DNA of 64,000 bases from Rhodanobacter sp. Soil772 (GCF_001428385.1 NZ_LMSK01000002.1:402704-466703); one strand, 5' to 3'. Shown: positions 42,486-52,086, numbered from the stretch's first letter. Program-made: numbers and translations. Notes: generated by a model from the sequence alone, not told the origin.

Positions 42486-43853
42486 TCAGAGCAGCAGCCG
42501 GCGGATGTCGCCGAGCTGGTTGGCGAGAAAGGCGGCGAAGCGCGCGGCGAGCGCGCCGTCGATCACCCGATGGTCATAGCTGAGCGACAAGGGAAGCACC
42601 AGCCGCGGCGCGAATTCCTTGCCGTTCCACACCGGCTTCGTCACCGACTTGGAGACGCCGAGGATGGCCACTTCCGGCGCGTTGACGATCGGCGTGAAGT
42701 AGGTGCCGCCGATGCCGCCGAGCGAGCTGATCGAGAAGCAGCCGCCAGACATCTCGGCCGGGCCGAGTTTCTTGTCGCGCGCCTTCTTCGAGATCGCGCC
42801 CAGGTCGCGCGCCAGGTCGAGCAGGCCTTTCTTGTCGCAATCGCGGATCACCGGCACCACCAGGCCGTCGGGCGTGTCCACCGCGATGCCGATGTGGAAA
42901 TATTTCTTCAGGATCAGCTTCTCGCCCGACTCGTCGAGCGAGGCGTTGAACTGCGGGAACGCCTTCAGCGCCGCCACCACCGCCTTGATCTGGAACACCA
43001 GCGGGCTGATTTTCAGATCCTTGTTCTCGGCGCCGAGCTGCTTGCGGAACGCCTCCATCTCGGTGATGTCGGCGTCCTCGTGCTGGGTGACGTGCGGGAT
43101 CATCGCCCAGTTGCGCGCCAGGTTCGCGCCGGAGATCTTCTGGATGCGCGACAGCGGCTTCTCTTCGATCGCGCCGAACTTGGCGAAGTCGACCTTCGGC
43201 CACGGCAGCAGGTTCAGGCCGCCCACCGAGGCGGTGGCGCCGGCCACCGGGCGCGCGCCGGAAGCAAGCGCGTGCTTGACGTAGGCGCTGACGTCGTCGC
43301 GCTGGATGCGGCCGCCGCGGCCGCTGCCCTTCACCTGCTGGATGTCCACGCCCAACTCGCGCGCGAAGGCACGCACCGCCGGGCTCGCGTACGGCGCGTC
43401 GCCGGGCATCACGATGCGGGCATCCATCGGCGGGCGTACCTGCGGCGGCACGTCGCCCTCGGGCACGTTGCCCGGCTGCACGCCCTGGCCGGCGATCGGC
43501 GAGGGCTTCGGTTCGGCAGGTGCAGGGGCGGAAACTGGTGGCTTCACCGCTTCGGACGCACCCTCACCCCTGCCCTCTCCCGCAGCGGGAGAGGGGGACG
43601 TGGAGACGGCTGCGCCGTCGGTTTCTATAACGGCGATCACCGCGCCCTCGGAAACCTCGTCGCCGACCTTCAGCTTCACTTCCTTCACCGTGCCGGCGAA
43701 CGGCGCGGGGACTTCCATGGTCGCCTTGTCCGACTCCAGCGTGATCAGGCTCTGTTCCTTTTCCACCCGGTCGCCGACCTTGACCAGCACTTCGATGACG
43801 GGGACGTCTGCGTGGCCGATATCGGGAACGCGGGCTTCTTTGAGGTCGGCCAT
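42486..43853 (-). CDS. aceF: Dihydrolipoamide acetyltransferase, E2 of pyruvate dehydrogenase
   Basis: Core of the pyruvate dehydrogenase complex, 455 residues. One lipoyl domain ([13 protein letters not shown]), a Pro/Ala linker containing a repeat-derived [13 protein letters not shown] segment, a peripheral subunit-binding domain ([19 protein letters not shown]), then the catalytic domain ending in the active-site motif [10 protein letters not shown]. coli E2 has three lipoyl domains, so this is the shorter one-domain form. AGGAG precedes ATG 43853. The E1 gene (aceE) is not adjacent in the window. Operon with lpdA. Confidence 0.96.
   Translation of the reverse strand: MADLKEARVPDIGHADVPVIEVLVKVGDRVEKEQSLITLESDKATMEVPAPFAGTVKEVKLKVGDEVSEGAVIAVIETDGAAVSTSPSPAAGEGRGEGASEAVKPPVSAPAPAEPKPSPIAGQGVQPGNVPEGDVPPQVRPPMDARIVMPGDAPYASPAVRAFARELGVDIQQVKGSGRGGRIQRDDVSAYVKHALASGARPVAGATASVGGLNLLPWPKVDFAKFGAIEEKPLSRIQKISGANLARNWAMIPHVTQHEDADITEMEAFRKQLGAENKDLKISPLVFQIKAVVAALKAFPQFNASLDESGEKLILKKYFHIGIAVDTPDGLVVPVIRDCDKKGLLDLARDLGAISKKARDKKLGPAEMSGGCFSISSLGGIGGTYFTPIVNAPEVAILGVSKSVTKPVWNGKEFAPRLVLPLSLSYDHRVIDGALAARFAAFLANQLGDIRRLLL
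43561..43597. repeat. Palindromic repeat inside aceF linker
   Basis: 11-bp arms CCCTCTCCCGC (43573-43583) / GCGGGAGAGGG (43585-43595), flanked by CCCTCACCCCTG. Same family as the lpdA copies, read in the same frame. Confidence 0.75.
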
Positions 43854-44079
43854 AGTGACTCCTGCTGGCGATGGCGTGCCGCTCGGGGATGGCGGTCGCA
43901 TACAAGACCTCAATCATAGCGAAGGCACGCCCATTCCGTATGCCCGGATCGAGGGATTTCGCCGATTTTCAGGCCACCATGCGCATGCGTATGCATGACC
44001 TTGAGCGCACGCGCAGCCCCGATCCATGCCTTAGGCTGATCCGCATGCTCAGGCCGCACGGCGGCGCCGGAAGACACCC

Positions 44080-44964
44080 ATGCTGACGATACGCGACCTG
44101 TCGAAAACCTACGCCAACGGCGTGAAGGCGCTGCGTGGCGTGTCGCTGGACATTCCCAACGGCATGTTCGGCCTGCTCGGCCCGAACGGTGCGGGCAAGT
44201 CGTCGCTGATGCGCACCATCGCCACGCTGCAGGATCCGGACGCAGGCACGATCAAGCTGGACGAGATGGACCTGCTCGCCGACAAGCAGGCCACCCGCCG
44301 CCTGCTCGGTTACCTGCCGCAGGAATTCGGCGTGTATCCGAAGGTCTCGGCCGAGGCGATGCTGGAGCACTTCGCCGTGCTCAAGGGCGTCATCGTCAAG
44401 GGCGAGCGGCGCGAACTGGTCGAGTCGCTGCTGCGCCAGGTGAACCTGTGGGACGTGCGCAAGCGCAAGCTGGGCACCTATTCCGGCGGCATGCGCCAGC
44501 GCTTCGGCATCGCGCAGGCGCTGATCGGCGACCCGCGCCTGGTGATCGTCGATGAACCCACCGCCGGGCTCGACCCGGAAGAGCGCAACCGCTTCCTCAA
44601 CCTCCTGGCCGAGATCGGCGAGCGCGTGGTGGTGATCCTGTCCACGCATATCGTGGAAGACGTCACCGACCTGTGCTCGCGCATGGCGATCATCGGCCAG
44701 GGCCAGGTGCTGCTCAGCGGCGAGCCGGTCGAGGCGATCCGCTCGCTGGAAGGCCGCGTGTGGCGGCGCACGATCGACAAGGCCGAACTGGACGGCTACC
44801 GCGCCCGCATGAACATCCTGTCCACCCGCCTCGCCGGCGGCCGCACCTTGCTGCACGTGCTGGCCGACGCGCTGCCGGGAGAAGGTTTCGAACCCGTCGC
44901 GCCCGACCTGGAAGACGTCTACTTCGGCCGCCTGCGTGCGCAGGCGACGGTGCAAGCCGCCTGA
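44080..44964 (+). CDS. ABC transporter ATP-binding protein
   Basis: ATPase subunit of 294 residues. Walker A GPNGAGKSSLM, Q-loop in GYLPQEFGVYP, signature YSGGMRQRFG, Walker B RLVIVDEPTAGLDP, switch His in LSTHIVEDV. The C-terminal 70 residues follow the pattern of ABC-2 type exporter ATPases. It lies 21 bases upstream of the permease-peptidase gene and surely energises it. GGAAG precedes the ATG. The 226-base gap 43854-44079 to aceF must hold both divergent promoters; no clear elements stand out. Confidence 0.95.
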   Translation: MLTIRDLSKTYANGVKALRGVSLDIPNGMFGLLGPNGAGKSSLMRTIATLQDPDAGTIKLDEMDLLADKQATRRLLGYLPQEFGVYPKVSAEAMLEHFAVLKGVIVKGERRELVESLLRQVNLWDVRKRKLGTYSGGMRQRFGIAQALIGDPRLVIVDEPTAGLDPEERNRFLNLLAEIGERVVVILSTHIVEDVTDLCSRMAIIGQGQVLLSGEPVEAIRSLEGRVWRRTIDKAELDGYRARMNILSTRLAGGRTLLHVLADALPGEGFEPVAPDLEDVYFGRLRAQATVQAA

Positions 44965-44985
44965 CCGCGGCCGGCAAGGACGACG

Positions 44986-47900
44986 ATGTTCTCCGAAATC
45001 CTCCACTTCGAACTGCGCCAGCAACTGAAGGCGCCGCTGTTCTGGATCATCGCCGCGGTGTTCGCTGCGCTGGCCTTCGCGTTCGCCAGCACCGACGCGG
45101 TGGTCGTCGGCGGCGCCAGCGGCAACGTGCTGCGCAACGCGCCGCTGGTGATCGTGCGGCTGCTCGACAACCTCGCGCCACTGTGCCTGCTGCTGGCAGC
45201 CGCCTTCGTGGCCGGCGCGGCCCTGCGCGACTTCGACCATGGCACCGCCGAGCTGATGTTCGCCACGCCGGTGCGCAAGCACGCCTATCTCGGCGGGCGC
45301 TTCGCGGCGGGTTACCTGGTGATGGTGGCGATCATGCTGCTGTGCGCGCTGGGGCTGGCGGCGGGCGGCAGCATGCCGTGGATCGAGGCGGCGCGGCTGG
45401 GGCCGCCGGATTGGCGCGGCTACGCCTGGGCGTTCGGCGTGATGCTGCTGCCGAACCTGCTGTTCATCGCGGCATTGCTGTTCCTGCTGGCCACCGCCAC
45501 CCGCTCGCTGCTGGCCACGCTGATCGGCGTGATCGCCTTCATCGTATTGCTCTCGGTGGCCAAGCTGCTGACCCAGGACGTCAACCACCACGCACTGGCC
45601 GCGATCCTCGACCCGTTCGGCAACCGCACCCTGCAGATCGTCACGCGCTACTGGTCGGCGGACCAGCTCAACCGGCAGTTGCCGGCGCTGGAGGGCCTGC
45701 TGCTGTTCAACCGGCTGCTGTGGACCGGCATCGCGGTGGCGCTCGCCGGCGCCGCGTTCGCGCTGTTCCGCAGCGACCGCGAAGGCCTGCAGTGGCGCCG
45801 GCGCACGCGGCGCGCGGAGCCGCCGATCCTGCGTCCCACCGGCGTCGCCGCGCCGGCGCTGCCGGTGGCGCGGCTGGCGGTCGGTGGGCGCGCGCAATGG
45901 GTTCAGCTGCACCACCTGCTGGCGTTCGACACCTGGAGCGTGCTGCGCGGCGTGCCGTTCCTGGTGATGCTGGTGTTCGGCCTGGTCAACCTCGCCTTCA
46001 GCCTGGCGCTGTCCGGGCGCATCTACGGCACCGCCACCTGGCCGGTGACGCACAGCGTGCTGCAGATGTCGCAGGGCGCCCTGCAGTGGCTGCTGTACAT
46101 CATCGTGATGTTCTACGCCGGCGAGCTGGTCTGGCGCGAACGCATGCAGCGCAGCGCCGAAGTCAGCGACGCGTTCCCGCTGCGGGACTGGGTGCCGCTG
46201 GCGGCGAAGCTGGGCGCCTTGCTGGCGGTGATCGTGACATTCCTCGCCTGCAGCGCGGTGTTCGGCATCGGCTGGCAGCTGGCCCACGGCTACACGCACA
46301 TCGAGCCGGGCCTGTACCTGGGCACCCTGGCGTTGCAGGCGATTCCGTTCGCGCTGCTGGCGGTGCTGGCGCTGTTCCTGCAGGTGATGTCCAACAACCG
46401 CTTCCTCGGCTATCTGCTGACCGTGCTGTGGTTCGTCTGCCAGATCGCCTTTCCGCTGCTGCACTGGGACCACAACCTCTACAACTACGCCGCCGCGCCC
46501 TCCACGCCGTATTCGGACCTCAACGGCTTCGGCCATTTCCTCAAGGCCGCGCTGTGGTTCGACTTCTACTGGGCGAGCTGCGCCGTCGCCCTGCTGGTGC
46601 TGGCGGCGCTGTTCTGGGTGCGCGGCACCGGGCAGTCGTGGCGCGAGCGGTGGCGCGAGGCATGCGCGCGGTTCCGCAGACCGTCGCGTATCGCGCTGGG
46701 GCTGGCGCTGCTGGCCTTCGCGGGCAGCGGCCTCTGGATCTACTACAACACCAACGTGCTCAATCACTATCGCAGCGGCACCGCGGAAAAACGGGAGCGC
46801 GTCGACTACGAGAAGCGGTACGCGAAATACCTCGACGCACCGCAGCCGCGCATCGCCTCGGTACGCACCGAGGTGGACATCCACCCCTACCGGCGGCGGC
46901 TGGAGATCCACGGCCACTACACGCTGGTCAACAGGACCACGGCGCCGATCGACACACTGTACGTGAACTTCGACACCGACTTCACGGTGAACTCGTTGGA
47001 CTTCGCGCCGCGCGACACGGTGAGCGACGACAAGCGCCTCGGCTTCGCCATCTACAAATTGAAGACGCCGCTGGCGCCGGGCGCGTCGATGCCGTTCGAC
47101 TTCGACATCGCCTATGCGCCGAAGGGTTTCACCAACGAACCCGACGGCAAGTTCCTCGCCCACAACGGCACGTTCTTCAACAGCGGCGTGCTGCCGCAGT
47201 TCGGCTACCAGCCGCAGAACCAGCTCGTCGACCGCAACGACCGCCGCAAGTACGGCCTGCCACTCAACGTTCCGCGCATGCCTCCGCTGGGCGACCAGAA
47301 GGCGCGCGCCAACACCTACATCAGCAACGACGCCGACTGGATCGACTTCGATACCACGGTCTCCACCGCCACCGACCAGATCGCGCTGGCGCCCGGCGTG
47401 CTGCAGAAGGAATGGATCGCCGGCGGCCGGCATTATTTCCACTACACCACGCCTCATGACGGCGGGCAGCACCCTATGCTGAACTTCGCCGCATGGATGT
47501 CGGCGCGCTGGGCGGTGAAGCGCGTGGACGACCACGGCACCACCATCGCCGTGTACTACAACCCCGCCCACGCCTGGAACGTGGACCGCATGATCGAGGG
47601 CGCGCGGGACGCGCTGGCGTACTACGACACGCATTACACGCCCTACCAGTTCCGCCAGCTGCGCATCGCCGAAGTGCCCAACTACTACGGCTTCGCGCAG
47701 TCCTTTCCCAACACCATCGCGTTTTCCGAGGCGCTGGGCTTCATCGCCGACCTGCGCGACAAGACGAAGATCGACTACCCCTACTACGTCACCGCGCACG
47801 AAGTGGCGCACCAGTGGTGGGCGCACCGGGTGATCGGCGCGAACATGCAGGGCTCGACCATGCTCAGCGAATCGCTGGCGCAGTACTCGGCGTTGATGGT

Positions 47901-48582
47901 GATGAAGCAGAAGTATGGCGCCGACCAGATGCACAAGTTTCTGAAGTACGAACTGGACGGCTATCTGGCGGGACGCGCCACCGAGAAGTTGGCCGAGGAA
48001 CCGCTGGCGAAGGTCGAGAACCAGCAGTACATCCACTACAAGAAAGGCTCGCTGGTGTTCTACGCGCTGCAGGACTACGTCGGCGAAGGCGTGCTGAACG
48101 CGGTGCTGAAGCAGTTCCTGCTCGACAAGGGTTTCCAGCCGCCGCCGTACACCACTTCGCAGGAATTCATGGACGCGCTGGGCAAGGCGCTCGACCCGAA
48201 GTTGCAGCCGCTGCTGAATGATTTCTTCTGGAAGATCACCCTGTTCGACAACCGCCTCACCGACGCCACCGCGAAGAAGCTGCCGAACGGCAAGTACGAA
48301 GTGACCCTGCAGGTGCACGCCGGCAAGGTCCACGTCGACGGCACCGGCAAGGAAACCGTGGCGAAGCCGGACATCCCGATCGAGATCGGCGTGTTCGCCG
48401 CCTCGCCCGGCGACGGCAGGGACGGCAAGCCGCTGTACCTGGAAAAGCGCCTGCTGCCCGACGGCGACAGCACGCTCACCGTGACTGTCGACGGCAAGCC
48501 TGCATTGGCCGGCGTCGATCCGTACAACGAACTGATCGACAAGGTCTCCAGCGACAACCGCCGCACGGTGACGGTGCAGTAA
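44986..48582 (+). CDS. ABC-2 permease fused to an M1-family metallopeptidase
   Basis: Single polypeptide of 1198 residues. Residues 1 to about 590 contain some twelve or more membrane helices in two ABC-2 permease-like blocks. From about 620 the protein is an M1 (gluzincin) peptidase: beta-rich N-terminal part, then the zinc site HEVAH (H938, E939, H942) and a downstream Glu962 in MLSESLAQYS, 19 residues after H942 rather than the usual 18. The classical GAMEN exopeptidase motif is replaced by YYGFAQSFPNTIAF. This fusion is a known but little-studied arrangement. The peptidase probably faces the periplasm; substrate unknown. AAGGA precedes the ATG. Confidence 0.92.
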   Translation: MFSEILHFELRQQLKAPLFWIIAAVFAALAFAFASTDAVVVGGASGNVLRNAPLVIVRLLDNLAPLCLLLAAAFVAGAALRDFDHGTAELMFATPVRKHAYLGGRFAAGYLVMVAIMLLCALGLAAGGSMPWIEAARLGPPDWRGYAWAFGVMLLPNLLFIAALLFLLATATRSLLATLIGVIAFIVLLSVAKLLTQDVNHHALAAILDPFGNRTLQIVTRYWSADQLNRQLPALEGLLLFNRLLWTGIAVALAGAAFALFRSDREGLQWRRRTRRAEPPILRPTGVAAPALPVARLAVGGRAQWVQLHHLLAFDTWSVLRGVPFLVMLVFGLVNLAFSLALSGRIYGTATWPVTHSVLQMSQGALQWLLYIIVMFYAGELVWRERMQRSAEVSDAFPLRDWVPLAAKLGALLAVIVTFLACSAVFGIGWQLAHGYTHIEPGLYLGTLALQAIPFALLAVLALFLQVMSNNRFLGYLLTVLWFVCQIAFPLLHWDHNLYNYAAAPSTPYSDLNGFGHFLKAALWFDFYWASCAVALLVLAALFWVRGTGQSWRERWREACARFRRPSRIALGLALLAFAGSGLWIYYNTNVLNHYRSGTAEKRERVDYEKRYAKYLDAPQPRIASVRTEVDIHPYRRRLEIHGHYTLVNRTTAPIDTLYVNFDTDFTVNSLDFAPRDTVSDDKRLGFAIYKLKTPLAPGASMPFDFDIAYAPKGFTNEPDGKFLAHNGTFFNSGVLPQFGYQPQNQLVDRNDRRKYGLPLNVPRMPPLGDQKARANTYISNDADWIDFDTTVSTATDQIALAPGVLQKEWIAGGRHYFHYTTPHDGGQHPMLNFAAWMSARWAVKRVDDHGTTIAVYYNPAHAWNVDRMIEGARDALAYYDTHYTPYQFRQLRIAEVPNYYGFAQSFPNTIAFSEALGFIADLRDKTKIDYPYYVTAHEVAHQWWAHRVIGANMQGSTMLSESLAQYSALMVMKQKYGADQMHKFLKYELDGYLAGRATEKLAEEPLAKVENQQYIHYKKGSLVFYALQDYVGEGVLNAVLKQFLLDKGFQPPPYTTSQEFMDALGKALDPKLQPLLNDFFWKITLFDNRLTDATAKKLPNGKYEVTLQVHAGKVHVDGTGKETVAKPDIPIEIGVFAASPGDGRDGKPLYLEKRLLPDGDSTLTVTVDGKPALAGVDPYNELIDKVSSDNRRTVTVQ

Positions 48583-48656
48583 CCCGGGGCTGCGAGGTCG
48601 GCGGGCATGCGCCCCACACCGGCCTGCGCGGCGCACAGCTCAGCGTGCGGGCCGCC

Positions 48657-48965
48657 TCAGAGCCGGTTATCTTCGATCTCGCTGACCCGGCCGTCGACGA
48701 TCGTCACCACGGTGACGTGGTCGCCGCGGCGGTAGCGCCACTGCTCGCCACCCTGGTGGTTGTCCACCACGCGAACGCCGCCGCGGCGACCGCCGTGACT
48801 GCGCGGCTTGCGCGCGTGCGATTTCGAGGTGGGCTTGCCCAGCAGCTCGACGACGCGTTCGCGGCTGTCGCCGGCGGTGAGTACCTGGCTGCCCACGCGC
48901 AAGGTGCTGGACGCCTGCACGGCGGCACTGAACGCGAACAACGCGATGACGAGACGAATGCGCAT
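48657..48965 (-). CDS. DUF2845-type small exported protein
   Basis: Protein of 102 residues: signal peptide (RIRLVIALFAFSAAVQA) and a short domain with LRVGSQVLTAGDSRERVVELLGKP and EQWRYRRGDHVTVVTIVDGRVSEIE, the DUF2845/SmpA-like pattern of a small beta-rich periplasmic domain. Function unknown. GGGAG precedes ATG. Four 14-bp tandem repeats lie just upstream. Confidence 0.8.
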   Translation of the reverse strand: MRIRLVIALFAFSAAVQASSTLRVGSQVLTAGDSRERVVELLGKPTSKSHARKPRSHGGRRGGVRVVDNHQGGEQWRYRRGDHVTVVTIVDGRVSEIEDNRL

Positions 48966-48977
48966 GACCTGCTCCCT

Positions 48978-49033
48978 GGTCTGATTGGAATGGTCTGATT
49001 GGAATGGTCTGGTCGGAATGGCCTGGTTGAAAT
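48978..49033. repeat. 14-bp tandem repeat, four units
   Basis: GGTCTGATTGGAAT is repeated exactly at 48978-48991 and 48992-49005, then with two changes at 49006-49019 and more at 49020-49033. It fills most of the gap between the DUF2845 start and the DUF924 stop, in the 5' region of the former. Confidence 0.9.
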
Positions 49034-49060
49034 CCCGAGCCCCGCCGGTCACCCCGTGCT

Positions 49061-49636
49061 TCAGAAACCGGCACCCGGCTGGGCCAGGTAAAGCATCTCT
49101 TCCGGCGTGCTGGCACGACCGAGCGTGGCATTGCGATGAGGGAAGCGGCCGAAGCGCGCGATCACCTCACGGTGGCGGCGAGCATAGTCCAGGTAGTCCT
49201 CGAATTGTTGCCGCCGTTCCGGCGCTGCTTCCACCAGCAACGCCTCGAATAATTCCACCGAACGCCGCTGCAGCGCGCTGTCCTCGGCGTGTTCCAGCGG
49301 CAGGTAGGCGAACACGCGCTGCACGGCGGGAAGCTGCCGGTCATCACCACGGGCCATGCCTGACAAGGCTACGCGTTGCGCGCGGGCGTCCGCTGCCCAG
49401 GCGCGCGGATCGTTGCGGTACAGGTTGCGCGGAAACTGGTCGAGCACGATCAACAAGGCGAGCCAGCCCGCAGGGGTGGCCATCCAGTCGTCCAGCCGGC
49501 CATTCGCGGCAGCCTCGACGGCTTCGCCGAAGCGCGCGCGGATCTGCGCATCGAACGCGGCGTCGGCGGCAAACCAATGGGCGGTGCCTGCTTCGGCGAA
49601 CCAGAAATCGAGGACGTCCTGTGCGGTCACGGGCAT
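49061..49636 (-). CDS. DUF924 family protein
   Basis: Helical protein of about 191 residues with the family blocks VLDFWFAEAG, LIVLDQFPRNLYRND, FAYLPLEHAED and RFGRFPHRNATLGR. The conserved acidic and basic residues suggest an enzyme, but no activity is established. ATG at 49636 is chosen; TTG at 49651 and GTGs between are alternatives. Lies 11 bases downstream of the four-helix-bundle gene. Confidence 0.88.
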   Translation of the reverse strand: MPVTAQDVLDFWFAEAGTAHWFAADAAFDAQIRARFGEAVEAAANGRLDDWMATPAGWLALLIVLDQFPRNLYRNDPRAWAADARAQRVALSGMARGDDRQLPAVQRVFAYLPLEHAEDSALQRRSVELFEALLVEAAPERRQQFEDYLDYARRHREVIARFGRFPHRNATLGRASTPEEMLYLAQPGAGF

Positions 49637-49647
49637 CACCACCCCGT

Positions 49648-50088
49648 TCAATAGCGTGCGGTACCGGCCAGACTATGCATGTCCAGGTGGATGCCGTGCA
49701 AACGCGGCAATTGCCGGCGCAGCACCAGCGCCGACTCGGCTGGCGCGGCGGCGATGGCCTGCTCGAAGCGCTGCAGCAACGCGCTCTCGCCATGCGCCAG
49801 CGCGCGGATCCATGCGTGGTCGCGGCGCGCGGCGGCACGCATCAACCAGCCGGCGAGATGCCGGTGGACGGTGCCGCGCCAGCTGCCGTGCACGCACGCC
49901 CCGCCGCCGCTGGCGTGCAGCTGCGCCTGCAGGTCGGCGATCAGCAGGTCCAGCGTGTGCACGTTGTCGTTCAGCACCATGCGCAAGCCCGGTTCGCACG
50001 CCGTCGCGGCATGGCGATAGAGCTGGCGCAGGTCGATGCTGCGCCGGATCAGGGCATCGCAGGTGAGTGCTGGCAGGTGCCGCGGCAT
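49648..50088 (-). CDS. DUF2383/PA2169-type four-helix-bundle protein
   Basis: Soluble helical protein of about 146 residues resembling the ferritin-like DUF2383 family, linked elsewhere to envelope stress. It carries the typical regular spacing of Leu/Ala helices (ALIRRSIDLRQLYRHAAT; FEQAIAAAPAESALVLRRQL) without a clear di-iron ligand set. ATG at 50088 is the likely start. Confidence 0.7.
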   Translation of the reverse strand: MPRHLPALTCDALIRRSIDLRQLYRHAATACEPGLRMVLNDNVHTLDLLIADLQAQLHASGGGACVHGSWRGTVHRHLAGWLMRAAARRDHAWIRALAHGESALLQRFEQAIAAAPAESALVLRRQLPRLHGIHLDMHSLAGTARY

Positions 50089-50197
50089 GGTGGATCGGTG
50101 GTCGGCGAGAAGTGCGCCATCCTCGCCCCGGCCCACTTAGCGGGAGATTAACCCCATGCGACGGACCGTCCGCCAGTCAGCTGGCGGCCAGCCTCGC

Positions 50198-50950
50198 TCA
50201 CTGCTGGACCTGCAGCAGGTTCAGCGGCTGCCCGTTGCCGCCGCGCACGCCCTGCTGCAATGCCGCGAGTTGCTGGATCGACGGGCACAGCGCCTCGATC
50301 TGCGGACGCAACGCCTGCAGGCGCGACTGCACGCGCGGCCGCAACTCGGTAGCGATGTCGGCGGCGCGATCGCGCAGGCTGGCGGCGGCCTGCAGGTCGC
50401 CACCCAGCGCCGCGTTGATCGCCTGCTGGCCGAGGTCGGCCGCCAGCAGCGGCAGCAGGTCGCCGGCGATCTGGTTCATCGCCTGATTGGCGGCGTCGCC
50501 CTGCCAGTCGTGCGTGCTCTGGCTGACCGAGATACGCCGCTTCAGCTCGGTCGCATGCGCATCCAGCCGACGGTTGAATTCGGCACGGGTATCGGCGCCC
50601 AGGCCCATGCCGTCCGCTTCCGCGCGCAGCGCCTGCGTCGCCATGTCCACGCCGTTGCGTACGACCGTGCGCACCCGCGGCGCCAGCGCGCGCAGGTCGC
50701 GCTCGAACAGCACCAGCCGGTCCTCGCTTTCCGCATTCAACTTCACGACGGCGCCATCGGTGCGCAGCGTGCCCTGCTGCAGCTCGACGTGGAACGGCGC
50801 CGGCGCCGGCCGATCGAACAACAGGCTGCCGGGTTTCAAGGTGACGTCATAGCTGCTGCTGGCGTGGCAGGTCGTCGCCAGGTCTTGCGCGTGCAGCCAC
50901 GGCGCGGGGAGTGGCAGGACGAACAGGAGCAGCAATCGCGGCAGGCGCAT
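50198..50950 (-). CDS. DUF2884 (YggN-like) exported protein
   Basis: Protein of 250 residues with signal peptide (LPRLLLLFVLPLPAPWLHA), then the DUF2884 pattern: a Cys soon after the cleavage site (TTCHASSSYDVTLKPGSL) and another near the end (EALCPSIQQL), with a helical middle. Periplasmic; function unknown. Full length for the family. Confidence 0.85.
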   Translation of the reverse strand: MRLPRLLLLFVLPLPAPWLHAQDLATTCHASSSYDVTLKPGSLLFDRPAPAPFHVELQQGTLRTDGAVVKLNAESEDRLVLFERDLRALAPRVRTVVRNGVDMATQALRAEADGMGLGADTRAEFNRRLDAHATELKRRISVSQSTHDWQGDAANQAMNQIAGDLLPLLAADLGQQAINAALGGDLQAAASLRDRAADIATELRPRVQSRLQALRPQIEALCPSIQQLAALQQGVRGGNGQPLNLLQVQQ

Positions 50951-51019
50951 GGAGATTCCCGGAAGATGGACTCGCCCAGCGATAGCCGACGTTGCCGCAA
51001 CCGTCGCTGAACTGCTCAC

Positions 51020-51493
51020 TCAACGTGGCCGCGAACGGAACTGCACGCGCACCGTCGGACGACCCAATTGCCAGGCCAGCCACAGCAGCAGCGGGATCGC
51101 CGCGGCCTTGAGCGCCAGGCCGACCTGCCAGGTGCGTTCTGCCCGCGCGATCATCCACAGCGCCACCTCGCCCAGTTGCGGCTGCGCCAGCGCATGCTGC
51201 CTGGCGGTGTCGAAATCGCCCCATTGCTGCAGCATCAGCACGCCGCTGGCCAGCGCCCACACAGCCAGCAGCACGGCCAACACCTGCAGCGCCGGCCGCG
51301 CCCACGCCTGGCGCAGGATGCAACCGGCGCATGCCACGATGACCAGCAAGGTGGCAGCCAGGTAGATGTACTCAGCATGCCGCAGGTACTGCACGAAGCC
51401 CAGCGCGGCGAACAGCAGCAGCACCCACGGGCCGACCGCCCACGCCGAGAAGCGCCGCGCCGGCGCGGGGTCGGCGCGCACCGCCAGCGGCAT
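51020..51493 (-). CDS. Hypothetical four-helix membrane protein
   Basis: Protein of 157 residues with four hydrophobic segments (AVGPWVLLLFAALGFVQYL; YIYLAATLLVIVACAGCIL; ALQVLAVLLAVWALASGVL; VGLALKAAAIPLLLWLAWQL). No family recognised. Its ATG overlaps the peroxiredoxin stop (TGATG), so the two are coupled. Confidence 0.78.
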   Translation of the reverse strand: MPLAVRADPAPARRFSAWAVGPWVLLLFAALGFVQYLRHAEYIYLAATLLVIVACAGCILRQAWARPALQVLAVLLAVWALASGVLMLQQWGDFDTARQHALAQPQLGEVALWMIARAERTWQVGLALKAAAIPLLLWLAWQLGRPTVRVQFRSRPR

Positions 51494-52023
51494 CAGGGCG
51501 CCGCCTTCAACGTGGCCAGGTCGCTCAGCACCTGGGCCGAGTTCTTTTCCGGATCGACGTCCACGTAGACCTTTGCGATCTTGCCCTGCGGGTCGATCAG
51601 GAAGGTGGTGCGCTTGGCGTAGTGCATGCCCATGCGCGAGGTCAGCACGCCATAGCTGGTGGCGACGCTGCGCTCCGAGTCGGCCAGCAGCGGGAACGGC
51701 ACGCGGTATTTTTCGGCGAATGCGGCATGCGACTTGACGTCGTCCAGGCTCACCCCGACCACCTCGGCGCCGGCCTTGCGCAGCTTCGCGATGTCGTCGC
51801 GGAACGTGCAGACCTCGGTGGTGCAGCCGGGGGTGAAATCCTTCGGGTAGAAATACATCACCAGCCAATGGTCGTGGAAATCGGCCGGCGTGCGCCAGTG
51901 GCCGTTCTGGTCCTGCAGGCGGAAGCTCGGGGCGGTCTCGCCGACCTGCGGGGTGGCGGCAAACGCCGGCGCGACCAGGGCACACAGCAGGGTCAGCACG
52001 AGCAGACGGGAAAGGCGGCGCAT
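51493..52023 (-). CDS. Exported peroxiredoxin, BCP/PrxQ-type
   Basis: Thiol peroxidase of 176 residues with a Sec signal peptide (RLLVLTLLCALVAPAFA), so periplasmic. The peroxidatic Cys is C67 in FTPGCTTEVC and the resolving Cys is probably C72, the intramolecular PrxQ arrangement. Other family blocks: GETAPSFRLQDQNG, VVGVSLDDVKSHAAFAEKY, RTTFLIDPQGKI. It would reduce peroxides in the envelope using a periplasmic thioredoxin-like donor not seen here. Confidence 0.92.
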   Translation of the reverse strand: MRRLSRLLVLTLLCALVAPAFAATPQVGETAPSFRLQDQNGHWRTPADFHDHWLVMYFYPKDFTPGCTTEVCTFRDDIAKLRKAGAEVVGVSLDDVKSHAAFAEKYRVPFPLLADSERSVATSYGVLTSRMGMHYAKRTTFLIDPQGKIAKVYVDVDPEKNSAQVLSDLATLKAAP

Positions 52024-52086
52024 GACGGATCTCCGGTTCGGGGAAGGGGAAAACCTGGGAGCAACCGCCACAGTTTACGCGTACCC

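Noticed and set aside
38596..42579. 1327-codon open frame on the plus strand
   Set aside because: Antisense to ggt and lpdA, which have full catalytic motifs; shadow frame.
43969..48636. 1555-codon open frame on the minus strand
   Set aside because: It is antisense to the ABC ATPase and permease-peptidase genes, is of repetitive low-complexity composition (Arg/Gln/Val/His) and matches no fold. It is a GC-rich shadow frame.
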